Notes: generated from the letters alone by a model not told the origin. Positions 26,596 through 35,165 are shown, counted from the first letter of the stretch. The stretch: 64,000 nucleotides of DNA from Burkholderiales bacterium PBB3 (GCA_002256115.1 NKIK01000019.1:17742-81741); one strand, 5' to 3'. Numbers and translations: made by a program.

Positions 26596-27087
26596 ATGCG
26601 CCGTATTGCTTTGGTTTTTGCCGCCTGCGCCGCGCTGGCGGGCCCGTGTGGCGCTGTTGAAAAAGGCGAGGCCGCACCCGCGCTGGAGCTGCAAACGCGC
26701 GATGCGCAGCCGCTCAAGCTCAGCCTGCGCGGCGAGCTGGTGTATCTGGATTTTTGGGCCTCGTGGTGCGGACCTTGCAAGCAGTCCTTCCCGTGGATGA
26801 ATGAAATGCACAGCCGCTACGGCAAGCAGGGCTTGCGCGTGTGGGCCATTAACGTAGACCAAAAGCCCGCCGACGCCGCCCGCTTTTTGGCCGCCAGCCC
26901 GGCCCAGTTTGACATTGGCTATGACGCGGCCGGTGCATCGCCCCGGCTGTTTGCCGTGAAGACCATGCCCACCAGTTACCTGATCGACAAGAGCGGCACC
27001 GTGCTGTGGAAGCACGCCGGTTTTAGCCCCAAAGACACGGCGGCGCTGGAGCAAGCCATTCAAACTGCGCTGCAAGGAAAACCATGA
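26596..27087 (+). CDS. TlpA-type periplasmic thioredoxin
   Basis: The 163-residue protein has a signal peptide (RRIALVFAACAALAGPCGA) and a thioredoxin fold with the active site WCGPCKQ and the cis-Pro segment TMPTSYLID. Such proteins reduce disulphides or metal-site thiols in the periplasm. The next gene starts inside its stop codon (ATGA). It belongs to the DUF4266-DUF3570-ApbE operon and may keep the Cys-containing lipoprotein reduced. Confidence 0.9.
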   Translation: MRRIALVFAACAALAGPCGAVEKGEAAPALELQTRDAQPLKLSLRGELVYLDFWASWCGPCKQSFPWMNEMHSRYGKQGLRVWAINVDQKPADAARFLAASPAQFDIGYDAAGASPRLFAVKTMPTSYLIDKSGTVLWKHAGFSPKDTAALEQAIQTALQGKP

Positions 27088-27371
27088 AACACATTGACGA
27101 ACTCACCCGCGCAGCGGGGCGAACCAAGGGGCGCTCTGGCACGGCCTTGAGACTGGTTACTTTGGGTGCTGCACTGGCCGCAATGGCCACATTGAGCGGC
27201 TGCAGCGCATTGCCCACGGTGCAAGCCTGGGAAAAAGGCAACCTGGCGCGCCCCGAGATGGGCTTTGAGCGCGACGCGCTGGACAGTAAGTTCACCGACC
27301 ACATCTACTTCAGCAAAGAGGCTGCCAGCGGTGGCACGGGCGTGGGCGGCGGCGGCTGTGGTTGCAATTGA
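27084..27371 (+). CDS. DUF4266 small lipoprotein
   Basis: The 95-residue precursor has a lipobox ATLSGC, then the DUF4266 core VQAWEKGNLARPEM and DHIYFSKEAASGG. It ends in GGGGCGCN, a glycine-cysteine tail. The family usually occurs beside DUF3570, ApbE and a thioredoxin, as here. The two terminal Cys could bind metal or pair with the thioredoxin; that is inference. Confidence 0.85.
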   Translation: MKHIDELTRAAGRTKGRSGTALRLVTLGAALAAMATLSGCSALPTVQAWEKGNLARPEMGFERDALDSKFTDHIYFSKEAASGGTGVGGGGCGCN

Positions 27372-27387
27372 AGAGCGGCCAGACACT

Positions 27388-28593
27388 ATGACCCAAAAAA
27401 CTCCACCCTCCGCGTCCCTGTATGACCAGAATATTCACGAAGATAAGGCTGCCGCCCTGACAGCCTTGGGCCAACTCGGGCAGATCGGTTTAGGCCTGTT
27501 TGCCGCAGCCTGCAGTGCCCTGCCCCTGGCCGCGTACGCCGATGTGCCGCCCGAAAGCGCCACCATCAGCCTGAAATACCTGGACTACCAAGACAGCCAG
27601 CCGGGCAACGACCGCATTCGCGTGAAGGCACCGGCCATTGCTATCTCCACCCCGTTTGCGGGCGACTGGTCGTTTGACGGGGCCTATGTGTTTGATGCTA
27701 TCTCGGGCGCATCACCCGCGTTTTACACCGCCGCCCGCAGCCTGTCTGAGATCACCGAGCAACGCCGCGCGCTGGACGCCAGCGTGACCCGCTACTGGGC
27801 CGATGGTTCACTCAAACTGGGTGCGGCCGTGTCGAATGAATCCGATTACGACTCGCGCGCGCTGTCTGCGCTGGGCAGTTGGTCTAGCGCAGACCGCAAC
27901 ACCACCCTCAAACTGGGCCTGGGCGTGACCCGAGACCGCATCCGCTCCAACATCGACAGCAGCCTGGACGAGTCCCGCACCACCACCGATTGGTTGTTTG
28001 GCGTCACGCAAGTCATCACCCCGACCGATATCGCCCAGCTCACGGTCACGTTTGCCAACGGCCAGGGCTTTTTCTCCGACCCCTACAAGGCGCTGGACAG
28101 CCGCCCGCGCAGCCGCCAGGCCAGCACGCTGGTGGGCCGGTGGAACCACTTTTTTAGCGGCACCGATGGCACGGCGCGCGTGTCTTACCGCTACTACTCG
28201 GACACCAACGACATCAAGGCCCACACCCTGGGCCTGGAGTACGAGCAACCCCTGCCCGGCGGCTGGGCCATTACGCCGCTGCTGCGCATTTATTCCCAAA
28301 GCGCCGCCCGCTTTTATGTGGACCCGGACCCCAAGTTTCCGACCCGCGTGAACATTCCCGAAGACTATGTGCCGGGCGAGAGCCTGATCTCGTTTGACCA
28401 ACGCACATCGGCCTACGGCGCGCGCACCTTCGGCTTCAAACTCAGCAAACAGTTGGACAAAGACTGGGCGGCGGATGTGAAGCTGGAGCGCTACGAGCAA
28501 CGCGGCGAATGGCGCATCGGCGGCGACGGCAGCCCCGGTCTGGCGCCCTTCATGGCCAGGACGGTGCAGCTGGGCCTGACCCGGCGTTTCTAA
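27388..28593 (+). CDS. DUF3570 outer-membrane barrel-like protein with FMN-acceptor-like motif
   Basis: The ATG at 27388 gives 401 residues with an export signal ending near AAYA. The mature protein consists of alternating beta-strand segments and ends in TRRF, an aromatic C-terminus typical of outer-membrane barrels. It contains DAISGAS at residues 103-109, which fits the D-x-x-(S/T)-G-A-(S/T) site that ApbE-type transferases modify with FMN. An apbE gene follows in the operon. Covalent flavin on Ser109 is a prediction. Confidence 0.85.
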   Translation: MTQKTPPSASLYDQNIHEDKAAALTALGQLGQIGLGLFAAACSALPLAAYADVPPESATISLKYLDYQDSQPGNDRIRVKAPAIAISTPFAGDWSFDGAYVFDAISGASPAFYTAARSLSEITEQRRALDASVTRYWADGSLKLGAAVSNESDYDSRALSALGSWSSADRNTTLKLGLGVTRDRIRSNIDSSLDESRTTTDWLFGVTQVITPTDIAQLTVTFANGQGFFSDPYKALDSRPRSRQASTLVGRWNHFFSGTDGTARVSYRYYSDTNDIKAHTLGLEYEQPLPGGWAITPLLRIYSQSAARFYVDPDPKFPTRVNIPEDYVPGESLISFDQRTSAYGARTFGFKLSKQLDKDWAADVKLERYEQRGEWRIGGDGSPGLAPFMARTVQLGLTRRF

Positions 28594-28653
28594 GCCGCTG
28601 GCATCGCAGGGTCGTTAAAACGGCGCGCGGCATCTCTTCTAGTTAGCTTTTTC

Positions 28654-29574
28654 ATGCGCGCACACTCCTTCAGCTTCCAGGCCATGGCCAGCGCCTGCGA
28701 GCTGCGGGTGGTGGCCGCCGATGCCGCCACTGCCGAGCGCGCCGCGCAAGCCGCCATGGCCGAAGTGCGCCGCATTGAGGCCACCTACTCCCGCTACCAG
28801 AGCGCCAGCATTGTCAGCCGCATCAATGCCAACGCGGGTGGCGACTGGGTGGAATGCGATGCAGAAACGCTAACGCTGCTGGCCTATGCAGAAACCCTGT
28901 TCAACGCCAGCGGCGGCCTGTTCGACATCACTTCGGGCATATTGCGCCAGGCCTGGAATTTTAAGGAGGCACGCGTGGCCGACCCTGCCCAGCTAGCAGA
29001 CTTGTACGCGCGCATTGGCTGGCAACACGTGGAGCGCGATGGCAACCAAGTGCGCTTGCCGCAGGCAGGCATGGAGTTGGACTTTGGCGGGTTTGGCAAG
29101 GAATACGCCGCAGACCGGGCCGCTGCTGCGCTATTAGGCCAGGGCATTACCAGTGGCTATGTGAACCTGGCGGGCGATGTGCATGTGCTCGGCCCCAAAC
29201 CCGACGGCGCACCCTGGGGCATCGGCATCCAACACCCGCGCGACCCACGCAAAATCGTCGCCACCATTCCCATCCACAAAGGCGGCCTGGCCACCAGCGG
29301 CGACTATGAGCGCTATTTTGAGAAAGACGGCAAACGCTACTGCCACATCCTGAACCCGCACACCGGAATGCCCGTGACCCACTGGCAGTCCGTCAGCGTG
29401 CTAGCCGCCACCGCGCTCACCGCCGGCAGCCTGTGCACCATCGCCATGCTCAAAGAAGGTGATGGCTTGGCATTTTTAGATCAAGCCGGTGCGGTGTATT
29501 TGGCGATAGATGCAGAGGGGCTGGCGCACCGCAGGGATTCTAGGAGCCCCGCAGCCGATCAATCAGCCCGTTGA
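28654..29574 (+). CDS. apbE: ApbE-type FAD:protein FMN transferase
   Basis: The 306-residue protein has the ApbE pattern: SFQAMASACELRV, EVRRIEATYSRY, SGGLFDITSG, ELDFGGFGKEYAADRA, NLAGDVHVLG and HILNPHTGMPV with the metal-binding region after it. It moves FMN from FAD to a Thr or Ser of a target protein, probably the DUF3570 product encoded 60 nt upstream. No signal peptide is visible at this start, unlike most ApbE proteins, which are periplasmic. The 3' end overlaps the convergent parB end by 35 nt. Confidence 0.9.
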   Translation: MRAHSFSFQAMASACELRVVAADAATAERAAQAAMAEVRRIEATYSRYQSASIVSRINANAGGDWVECDAETLTLLAYAETLFNASGGLFDITSGILRQAWNFKEARVADPAQLADLYARIGWQHVERDGNQVRLPQAGMELDFGGFGKEYAADRAAAALLGQGITSGYVNLAGDVHVLGPKPDGAPWGIGIQHPRDPRKIVATIPIHKGGLATSGDYERYFEKDGKRYCHILNPHTGMPVTHWQSVSVLAATALTAGSLCTIAMLKEGDGLAFLDQAGAVYLAIDAEGLAHRRDSRSPAADQSAR

Positions 29575-30529
29575 GCTCATCCATCGAGCCGAACTGAATC
29601 ACCACCTCGCCCATTTCTTCCATGCGGCCATGGCGTTTCACGCGCTTTTTGATCTGCACTTCGACCTGCGCCATCAGCAGATCGGACAGCTCTTCTTCCA
29701 CGCGTTTGAGGTCCCGGGATTTTTCTTTGGTGGGTTTTTGGGGCGTGAGCGCAAACTCGGCGCTCAACTTTTTGACCAAGCTCTCGGTTTCGCGCACCGA
29801 CATCTTTTTGGCGGCAATCTGATTCGCGGCGGTGATCTGGGTGCCACGGTCCAGCGCCAGCAGCGCGCGCGCGTGGCCCATGTCGATGTCGCCGGCCATC
29901 AGCATGGTTTGCACCGGGTCGGCCAAATTTAACAAGCGCAACAAGTTGCTGGCGGCGCTGCGCGAGCGGCCTACGGCTTGGGCGGCCGTCTCATGCGTCA
30001 AGCCAAACTCTTTGATCAGGCGCTGCAGGCCCTGGGCCTCTTCCAGCGGATTCAGGTCTTCGCGCTGAATGTTCTCGATCAGCGCCATGGCGGCGGCGGC
30101 CTCGTTGGGGACATCGCGCACCAGCACGGGTACGCTCTCGAGTCCGGCCAGCTTGGCCGCGCGGAAGCGGCGCTCGCCAGCAATGATCTCGTACACAGAC
30201 TGGTTCAGGCGAGCCTGCGCACCGGGCAGTGGCGGCACCTGATCGGCCTGCTCTTGGCGGCGCAAACGCGAATCCTCGTCGCTCAAGCGGCGCACCAGGA
30301 TGGGCTGCATGATGCCTTGCACTTTGATACTCTCGGCCAATTCGTACAGCGCGCCTTCGTCCATGCGCGTGCGCGGCTGGTAGACGCCTGCCACCATGTC
30401 GGTCAGCAACAGCGTCGTCGGCAGGCCGGGGTTGGCGGGCTCGGCGCTGGCGGGTGCCGCGTCCTTGACCTTGGGGCCTAGCAATGCCTCCAGGCCCATG
30501 CCCAGTCCCTTGGGTTTCTTGGTGACCAT
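29540..30529 (-). CDS. parB: Chromosome-partitioning protein ParB
   Basis: The 329-residue protein has the ParB N-terminal nuclease/CTPase fold with YELAESIKVQGIMQPILVR and the conserved GERRFRAAKLAG box, ENIQREDLNPLEEA, and a central helix-turn-helix (LTHETAAQAVGRSRSAASN). It binds parS and spreads along DNA, working with ParA for origin segregation. Four parS sites lie 2.6-5.3 kb away on the same operon side. It follows the hydrolase gene by 4 nt. Confidence 0.95.
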   Translation of the reverse strand: MVTKKPKGLGMGLEALLGPKVKDAAPASAEPANPGLPTTLLLTDMVAGVYQPRTRMDEGALYELAESIKVQGIMQPILVRRLSDEDSRLRRQEQADQVPPLPGAQARLNQSVYEIIAGERRFRAAKLAGLESVPVLVRDVPNEAAAAMALIENIQREDLNPLEEAQGLQRLIKEFGLTHETAAQAVGRSRSAASNLLRLLNLADPVQTMLMAGDIDMGHARALLALDRGTQITAANQIAAKKMSVRETESLVKKLSAEFALTPQKPTKEKSRDLKRVEEELSDLLMAQVEVQIKKRVKRHGRMEEMGEVVIQFGSMDELNGLIDRLRGS

Positions 30530-30533
30530 GTTC

Positions 30534-31133
30534 TTATTCCTTCGTAGGCTGGTGTTGCCCTGAATGCAGTTGTTCTAAAAATTGCAGGCCCTCGGGCCAA
30601 TCGCCCAAGCCCGATTCGGCGTTGATATGGCCGCGCGCGCCGGTGTTCACAAACTGGCTGCCCCAGCTGTGCGCAAAGCCTTGCGCGCGCGCAAAATCGC
30701 AATAGGGGTCGTTCTCGCTGCCCAGCAAGATGCTCTCAAACGGCAGGGCTTTGCGCACAATCGGCGCCCAGCTTTTCAGCACTGCGCGCAGTTCTTCGCG
30801 CTCCGGGTCGCCCGGGGCCACCAGCAACGCACCGACCACGCGCTGGGTGTTTTGCGAATGTTCGGCCCACGCGGCGGTCAGCATGCAGCCCAGGCTGTGC
30901 GCGGCCAGCAGCACCGGGCCGGGCGCGGCCAGCACGGCCTCTTCCAGTTGAATCATCCAGTCGCCCCGCAGCGGGCGCATCCAGTCGGCCTGCTCTACAC
31001 GCGTGAACTGAAAGGGCGCGGTTTGCAGCGCCTCCCAGCGGCTTTGCCAGTGCGCCGGGCCGGAGTTTTGCCAGCCGGGTAGTAGCAAAACAGGGCGTGC
31101 GACAGGGGTTAAGGTCGGGGCGTTCACGGGCAA
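30534..31133 (-). CDS. Alpha/beta hydrolase, RBBP9/YdeN-like
   Basis: The 199-residue protein has LLLPGWQNSGPAHWQSRWE near its start, the nucleophile AHSLGC, the acid GSENDPYC and the His segment GARGHINAESG, matching the RBBP9/YdeN serine hydrolase family. It sits between parA and parB, a position seen in related Burkholderiales, with no known link to partitioning. Confidence 0.85.
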   Translation of the reverse strand: MPVNAPTLTPVARPVLLLPGWQNSGPAHWQSRWEALQTAPFQFTRVEQADWMRPLRGDWMIQLEEAVLAAPGPVLLAAHSLGCMLTAAWAEHSQNTQRVVGALLVAPGDPEREELRAVLKSWAPIVRKALPFESILLGSENDPYCDFARAQGFAHSWGSQFVNTGARGHINAESGLGDWPEGLQFLEQLHSGQHQPTKE

Positions 31134-31160
31134 GAAAAACCAGGTTTCAAAAGACCAGGC

Positions 31161-31216
31161 GCTCCTAAATTAGGAGCTGCTCCCGCACTATCCACGGCCT
31201 GTAGGGCGGATTTGAC
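31161..31216 (+). repeat. Dispersed two-hairpin repeat, copy 8
   Basis: GCTCCTAAATTAGGAGCTGC, CCCGCACTATCCACGG and CTGTAGGGCGGATTT. It is in the parA-hydrolase gap and antisense to that operon. Confidence 0.88.
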
Positions 31217-31235
31217 ATATAAACTAGGGTGCATA

Positions 31236-32033
31236 TCAGGCGGGAACCGGCATGGTGTGAATGCGCGCCACCATCTCTTGTGCAAAGGCCACAAAAGCCT
31301 GCGCACCCTTGGAATTCGGGTCAAACACCACGCCGGGCACGCCATAGCTAGGCGCTTCGGCCAGGCGCACATTGCGCGGGATCACCGAGTCAAACACTTT
31401 GTCGCCAAAGTGGGTCTTGAGTTGATCACTGACCTGCTGCTGCAGCGTAATGCGCGGGTCGAACATCACGCGCAGCAGTCCGATGATCTGCAGGTCGTCA
31501 TTGAGGTTGGCCTTGACCTGTTTGATGGTGTTAACCAGATCGGTCAACCCTTCGAGCGCAAAGTATTCGCACTGCATAGGCACGATGACGCCGTGCGCGC
31601 AGCACAGGCCGTTCAGGGTCAGCATGCTCAAGGAAGGGGGGCAGTCGATCAGCACAAAGTCGTATTCAGAGTCGACGGCGGCGATGGCCAGCTTGAGGCG
31701 CTTCTCGCGGCGCTCCACTTCCACCAGCTCCACCTCGGCACCGGCCAGCTCGCGGTTGGCACCCAGAATGTCGTAGCTGCAGCCGCCCTCTTTGAGCTTG
31801 TCGCTTTGCGTGCGCGCTTCGGCAATGCTGGCTGATTCCAGCAACACGTCGTACACCGTGAGTTCCAGTTTGCGCTTGTCCACCCCCGAGCCCATGGTGG
31901 CGTTGCCCTGCGGGTCCAGGTCAATCATCAGCACCCGTTGGCCGACTTTGGCCAAGCCAGCAGCCAGGTTCACGGTGGTGGTGGTCTTGCCCACGCCACC
32001 TTTTTGGTTGGCGATACAGAAAATTTTGGCCAT
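31236..32033 (-). CDS. parA: Chromosome-partitioning ATPase ParA
   Basis: The 265-residue protein has the deviant Walker A KGGVGKTTTTVNLAAGLA, DLDPQGNATMGSG, and the Walker B-type DYDFVLIDCPPSL-like segment (YDFVLIDCPPSLSML). It forms ATP-dependent gradients on the nucleoid and moves ParB-parS complexes. It sits in the lysE-parA-hydrolase-parB order on the minus strand. Confidence 0.96.
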   Translation of the reverse strand: MAKIFCIANQKGGVGKTTTTVNLAAGLAKVGQRVLMIDLDPQGNATMGSGVDKRKLELTVYDVLLESASIAEARTQSDKLKEGGCSYDILGANRELAGAEVELVEVERREKRLKLAIAAVDSEYDFVLIDCPPSLSMLTLNGLCCAHGVIVPMQCEYFALEGLTDLVNTIKQVKANLNDDLQIIGLLRVMFDPRITLQQQVSDQLKTHFGDKVFDSVIPRNVRLAEAPSYGVPGVVFDPNSKGAQAFVAFAQEMVARIHTMPVPA

Positions 32034-32075
32034 GCCTTGCGCTTCCCTACCCTGTTGGACTGATTGGTGAAAAGC

Positions 32076-32690
32076 CTAGCGCTGCAGCGCCAGCTTCACC
32101 CCAAAGCCGATCAAAAACACACCGGCCAGTTTTTCCAGCCCTTGAGAAATTTTGGGATTGGCGCGAATGCGTTCGGCCAAAAAGTGGGTCAACAGCACCG
32201 AGGTGAGGCCGTACAAAAAAGTCAGTACCGCGATGGTGGCGGCCATGAAGGCATAAGTCAGCAGCCCTTGTTGCAGGGCCGGGTCCACAAACAGCGGGAA
32301 GAAGGCCATGTAAAACAGGATGGCCTTGGGGTTGAGCAAGGTGATGGCCATGGCCTGGCGCAAATAATGCCCGGCCTTGATATTGAGCACCGGTGCCGCA
32401 CCAGGTTTGGCCAACAGCATCCGGGCACCCAAGTAAGCCAGGTAGGCGGCACCGAACCATTGCACCGCGTGGAAGGCATCGGGGTACGCAGCCAACAGCG
32501 CGGCCACACCCGCCACCGCCGACCACATCAACACCTGGTCGCCCAAGATGACGCCGAAGGTTGCCCCCAAACCACCCGCGATGCCACCCTTGCTGGTGGA
32601 CGTGATCAGCGCCAGATTGCCCGGTCCGGGGATCAGCAAAAACACGATGATGGTGACGACAAAAGTGCCGTAGTCGGTGACGCCGAGCAT
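32076..32690 (-). CDS. LysE-family exporter
   Basis: The 204-residue membrane protein has six hydrophobic segments and the LysE/RhtB signature GPGNLALITSTSKGG near residue 20, with NPKAILFYMAFFP in the middle. Family members export amino acids such as lysine, homoserine or threonine. It is 42 nt upstream of parA, so it may share that transcript. Confidence 0.9.
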   Translation of the reverse strand: MLGVTDYGTFVVTIIVFLLIPGPGNLALITSTSKGGIAGGLGATFGVILGDQVLMWSAVAGVAALLAAYPDAFHAVQWFGAAYLAYLGARMLLAKPGAAPVLNIKAGHYLRQAMAITLLNPKAILFYMAFFPLFVDPALQQGLLTYAFMAATIAVLTFLYGLTSVLLTHFLAERIRANPKISQGLEKLAGVFLIGFGVKLALQR

Positions 32691-32771
32691 GGGATCTTTC
32701 AGTTTTTTGGGGGAGTTGGGGAGTGTGTGAGTTTACGTTGGAATCTTGGGGTGCACGTCTCGCGCCCGCGA

Positions 32772-32856
32772 CAGGTAGGGGGTGCACGTTTTGCTCCGTG
32801 TCCCCCGGCCTTCGGCCTCCTCCTTTTACCTACGCAAAACGCGCACCCCCTACCTG
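32772..32856 (-). repeat. Structured hairpin element A
   Basis: Outer arms CAGGTAGGGGGTGC and GCACCCCCTACCTG pair perfectly, then continue through CGTTTTGC/GCAAAACG with one mismatch that is G-U on the minus strand. Inside is the conserved core CGTGTCCCCC, a GGCC-TTC-GGCC hairpin and CTCCTCCTTTTACCT. Read on the minus strand it lies 82 nt upstream of lysE. See findings. Confidence 0.85.
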
Positions 32857-32964
32857 CCGCTGGATGTGTGTAGTGCTGATCCGGGCCTGAAGGCAGTCGC
32901 GCCACCACCGCGCGATTGACAGCAAATGGGGTTTTCCCACTTAGCGACCCGACAGTGCTTCAAG

Positions 32965-33064
32965 GGATCAGGTGGGTTGGGTGCTCTTTTCCGGGAGGTT
33001 AAGGAGGAGGGCCCTCACGGCCCGGGGGACACGACCGGAAGAGAGTGCCCAACCCGCCTGATCC
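32965..33064 (+). repeat. Structured hairpin element B
   Basis: Arms 32965-32994 and 33035-33064 (30 nt each) pair along their length with four G-U pairs on the plus strand and no other mismatch. The core reads GGTTAAGGAGGAG, hairpin GGGCC-CTCA-CGGCCC, then GGGGGACACG. It is in the opposite orientation to element A, 10 nt from the 3' end of rsmG. Confidence 0.85.
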
Positions 33065-33073
33065 GGAGATAAG

Positions 33074-33757
33074 CTAGGAGAGCAAGGGAGTCCCGGCTTG
33101 GCGCATCCAGACAATGCAACGCTCAGCCTCCAGCCCCGGCACCACCAGTTGTTCCACGTGAAACACTGCCACGGACGATGGCAAGACCGCCATCTCCTCC
33201 CCCGGATACTTGCCCTTCATGCCCATCCACACCCCCTGCTCCGCCAACGCCTGCGCAGACCAGTTGGTGAAATCCACCAAGGACGCAAAGGCTCGGGAAC
33301 TGACCACGTCGTATTTGTCGGTCAGGTTTTCCACCCGCGCATGCACACCACGCAAATTCGGCAGCCGCAGGGTGGCGGCCACTTGCTGAATAAACGCCGC
33401 CTTTTTGGCCACCGTGTCCACACAATCCACCGCCATCTCTGGGCAGCAAATAGCAATCACGATGCCTGGCAATCCAGCACCCGAGCCCACATCCAGCAAA
33501 CGCTGACGTGCCTCCGTCGGAGCCAAGGCGGCCAACTGCTGGCGCAGCGGATTGATCACGGCCAGGCTGTCCAGCAAATGGTGGGTCAGCATCTCAGCCG
33601 GGTCGCGCACCGCAGTCAGGTTGTAAACCTTGGTCCACTTTTGGATCAAGGCCAAGTAGTCCATCAGCGCGCCTACTTGCGCTGCATCCAAAGACAGGCC
33701 CAAGGCAGGTAGCGCACGCTCCAGCTCAGAGCGCAAGTTCAAGTTATCGACAGCCAA
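33074..33757 (-). CDS. rsmG: 16S rRNA (guanine-N7) methyltransferase RsmG
   Basis: The 227-residue protein has the RsmG SAM-binding segment LLDVGSGAGLPGIVIAI, the following VDTVAKKAAF and RVENL, and YNLTAVRDPAEMLTHHLLDSL upstream. It methylates G527 of 16S rRNA. A parS site is built into its coding sequence near the C-terminus (residues VFHVEQ). It starts 14 nt inside the end of the upstream gene. Confidence 0.95.
   Translation of the reverse strand: MAVDNLNLRSELERALPALGLSLDAAQVGALMDYLALIQKWTKVYNLTAVRDPAEMLTHHLLDSLAVINPLRQQLAALAPTEARQRLLDVGSGAGLPGIVIAICCPEMAVDCVDTVAKKAAFIQQVAATLRLPNLRGVHARVENLTDKYDVVSSRAFASLVDFTNWSAQALAEQGVWMGMKGKYPGEEMAVLPSSVAVFHVEQLVVPGLEAERCIVWMRQAGTPLLS
33150..33165 (+). 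promoter_or_regulatory. parS site 1
   Basis: TGTTCCACGTGAAACA, matching the TGTTNCACGTGAAACA consensus for ParB binding. It lies inside rsmG. Confidence 0.9.
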
Positions 33758-34481
33758 CGGATACCTCGTTTTGAAATTTAACGAACTCTTGCAGCTCGCG
33801 GTTGGTCATGGTTTTCAGGCGTGCGCGGCGCTCTTCCAGAGACTGGCGCAGGCTGCGGCAGTCCGACGCATCGGGTGTGGCGCGGCGGGTCGCTGCAACT
33901 GCACTGGCCTTTTGCACTTGGTCGCCACACTGGTTTTCAAACTGCGACACGGCACGCTTCACCTCCTCTAGCGACGCAGTATCGGTCCGCAGCGCCCGCG
34001 ATGCATTGTCCCCCAAGGCGCGGCACTCCGGTGTCAGCGCGGCGTGCACCTGGGCTCTGCGAGACCGTTGCACCATGTCGTCATAGCTGGCTTTGCCGGC
34101 ACCGGTACTGGAACCAGCGACTGGCGCTGCGCTTGTTGAAACCCCCGGTAGCGTGCTGCTGGTCTGCCCCGTAGCGCAGGCTTGGTCACTGAAGATAACT
34201 TTGCCATCAGGGCCGGTGCACTTTTGCACACCCGCTTGGGCAGCGCCTGTGATTAGCAACAGCAGCAATATTGCGTAGCGCCATGGGCGCGACAATGGTG
34301 TGGGCAATATTGATACGGCCTTGTGGAGTATGGACCGCTCGCCCCGAGCTTGTCGAAGGGAGTCCCGGGCTTCGACAAGCTCAGCTCGAACGGAAGTTAT
34401 GACTTCACCGGGCCGGAGCAATAGGCCCAAGTGGCGACGCGGTTGTTTCACGTGAAACATCTCGGGTTCAAAGTGGGTCAT
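33744..34481 (-). CDS. DUF4124 domain protein, start uncertain
   Basis: The open frame is 245 residues. The real protein probably begins nearer the hydrophobic stretch ILLLLLITGAAQAG (for example the TTG at 34307), which looks like a signal peptide followed by the DUF4124 segment KCTGPDGKVIFSDQAC. The 5' part of the frame consists of a parS site (translated as FHVKQ) and a palindromic repeat (SVRAELVEARD), so it may not be native coding sequence. The C-terminal half has conserved Cys and a LRQSLEERRARLK helix. Role unknown. Confidence 0.6.
   Translation of the reverse strand: MTHFEPEMFHVKQPRRHLGLLLRPGEVITSVRAELVEARDSLRQARGERSILHKAVSILPTPLSRPWRYAILLLLLITGAAQAGVQKCTGPDGKVIFSDQACATGQTSSTLPGVSTSAAPVAGSSTGAGKASYDDMVQRSRRAQVHAALTPECRALGDNASRALRTDTASLEEVKRAVSQFENQCGDQVQKASAVAATRRATPDASDCRSLRQSLEERRARLKTMTNRELQEFVKFQNEVSVGCR
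34338..34392. repeat. Palindromic repeat, family 2, copy 1
   Basis: GAGCTTGTCGAAG (34346-34358) and CTTCGACAAGCTC (34370-34382) form a 13-bp perfect stem around an 11-nt loop. Related sequences occur twice in copA. Confidence 0.85.
34444..34459 (+). promoter_or_regulatory. parS site 2
   Basis: Perfect 16-bp palindrome TGTTTCACGTGAAACA near the 5' end of the DUF4124 open frame. Confidence 0.95.
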
Positions 34482-34505
34482 ATGGGTGGAGGGCCTTGTT
34501 GCGGG

Positions 34506-35165
34506 CTAGTTCCAACAGTTGGCTGAGTGCTGCTGGCTGTTCACCCAGTAGCGTGCGGTGCCACCCAACCCCGAGCCGCCCACGCGCCCCTGCAAGCCCC
34601 ACTCGTCTCCGCGTGCGACATGGTCGTAGCCATTTTCGTCAGGGTAATTGCGACCATCGCTGAACATGGCCATGCGCCAGCCCTGGCCAAAGTCGCGTTC
34701 ACACATGACGTTGGCTTTCATTTCCGAGTCCAGCACCGCACCCATCACCGGTGCGGTGGCGGCCAGCTCGCCACCCGTCCAGCCGCTACCACTCAAGGGT
34801 GCCGGGCGCGAAAGGCTGCCCTTCTTGATACACAACACAGGCAGAACCATGCGACAACTGGTGTCGCCTACCGTGGGGTTACAGGCGTCTTTGTAAGGCC
34901 GGTCTAGGGTTTGAGAACCGGTGGTGTCACAGGTCAGACTAGCTACATCCTTGGGATCTTTGTCGTCTGCCTCCGCCATGCTGAAGGTCAAGCCATAACC
35001 CATGGGCTTGCCACCCTGTGATGCAGCAGGCGCGGTGGAAGCCGCTGGTGTTACCAGTGCGGGCTTTGCTGGGGCCGGTGCCTTATTACTACTGCAGCGG
35101 CGCACACCCATAGACGCAGCCACGATGGTAATCAAACCCAGCAACAACAGCAGAGCGCGGGACAT
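34506..35165 (-). CDS. Exported/membrane-anchored protein of unknown function
   Basis: The 219-residue protein has an N-terminal hydrophobic helix (RALLLLLGLITIVAASMGV), a Pro/Ala-rich linker and a Cys-rich C-terminal domain (SLTCDTT, DACNPTVGDTSC, PVLCIKK, VMCERDFG, SANCWN) likely disulphide-bonded in the periplasm. The end has a WRMAMFSDGRNYPDENGYDH segment. No family recognised. It sits inside the mnmG-rsmG operon region. Confidence 0.55.
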   Translation of the reverse strand: MSRALLLLLGLITIVAASMGVRRCSSNKAPAPAKPALVTPAASTAPAASQGGKPMGYGLTFSMAEADDKDPKDVASLTCDTTGSQTLDRPYKDACNPTVGDTSCRMVLPVLCIKKGSLSRPAPLSGSGWTGGELAATAPVMGAVLDSEMKANVMCERDFGQGWRMAMFSDGRNYPDENGYDHVARGDEWGLQGRVGGSGLGGTARYWVNSQQHSANCWN

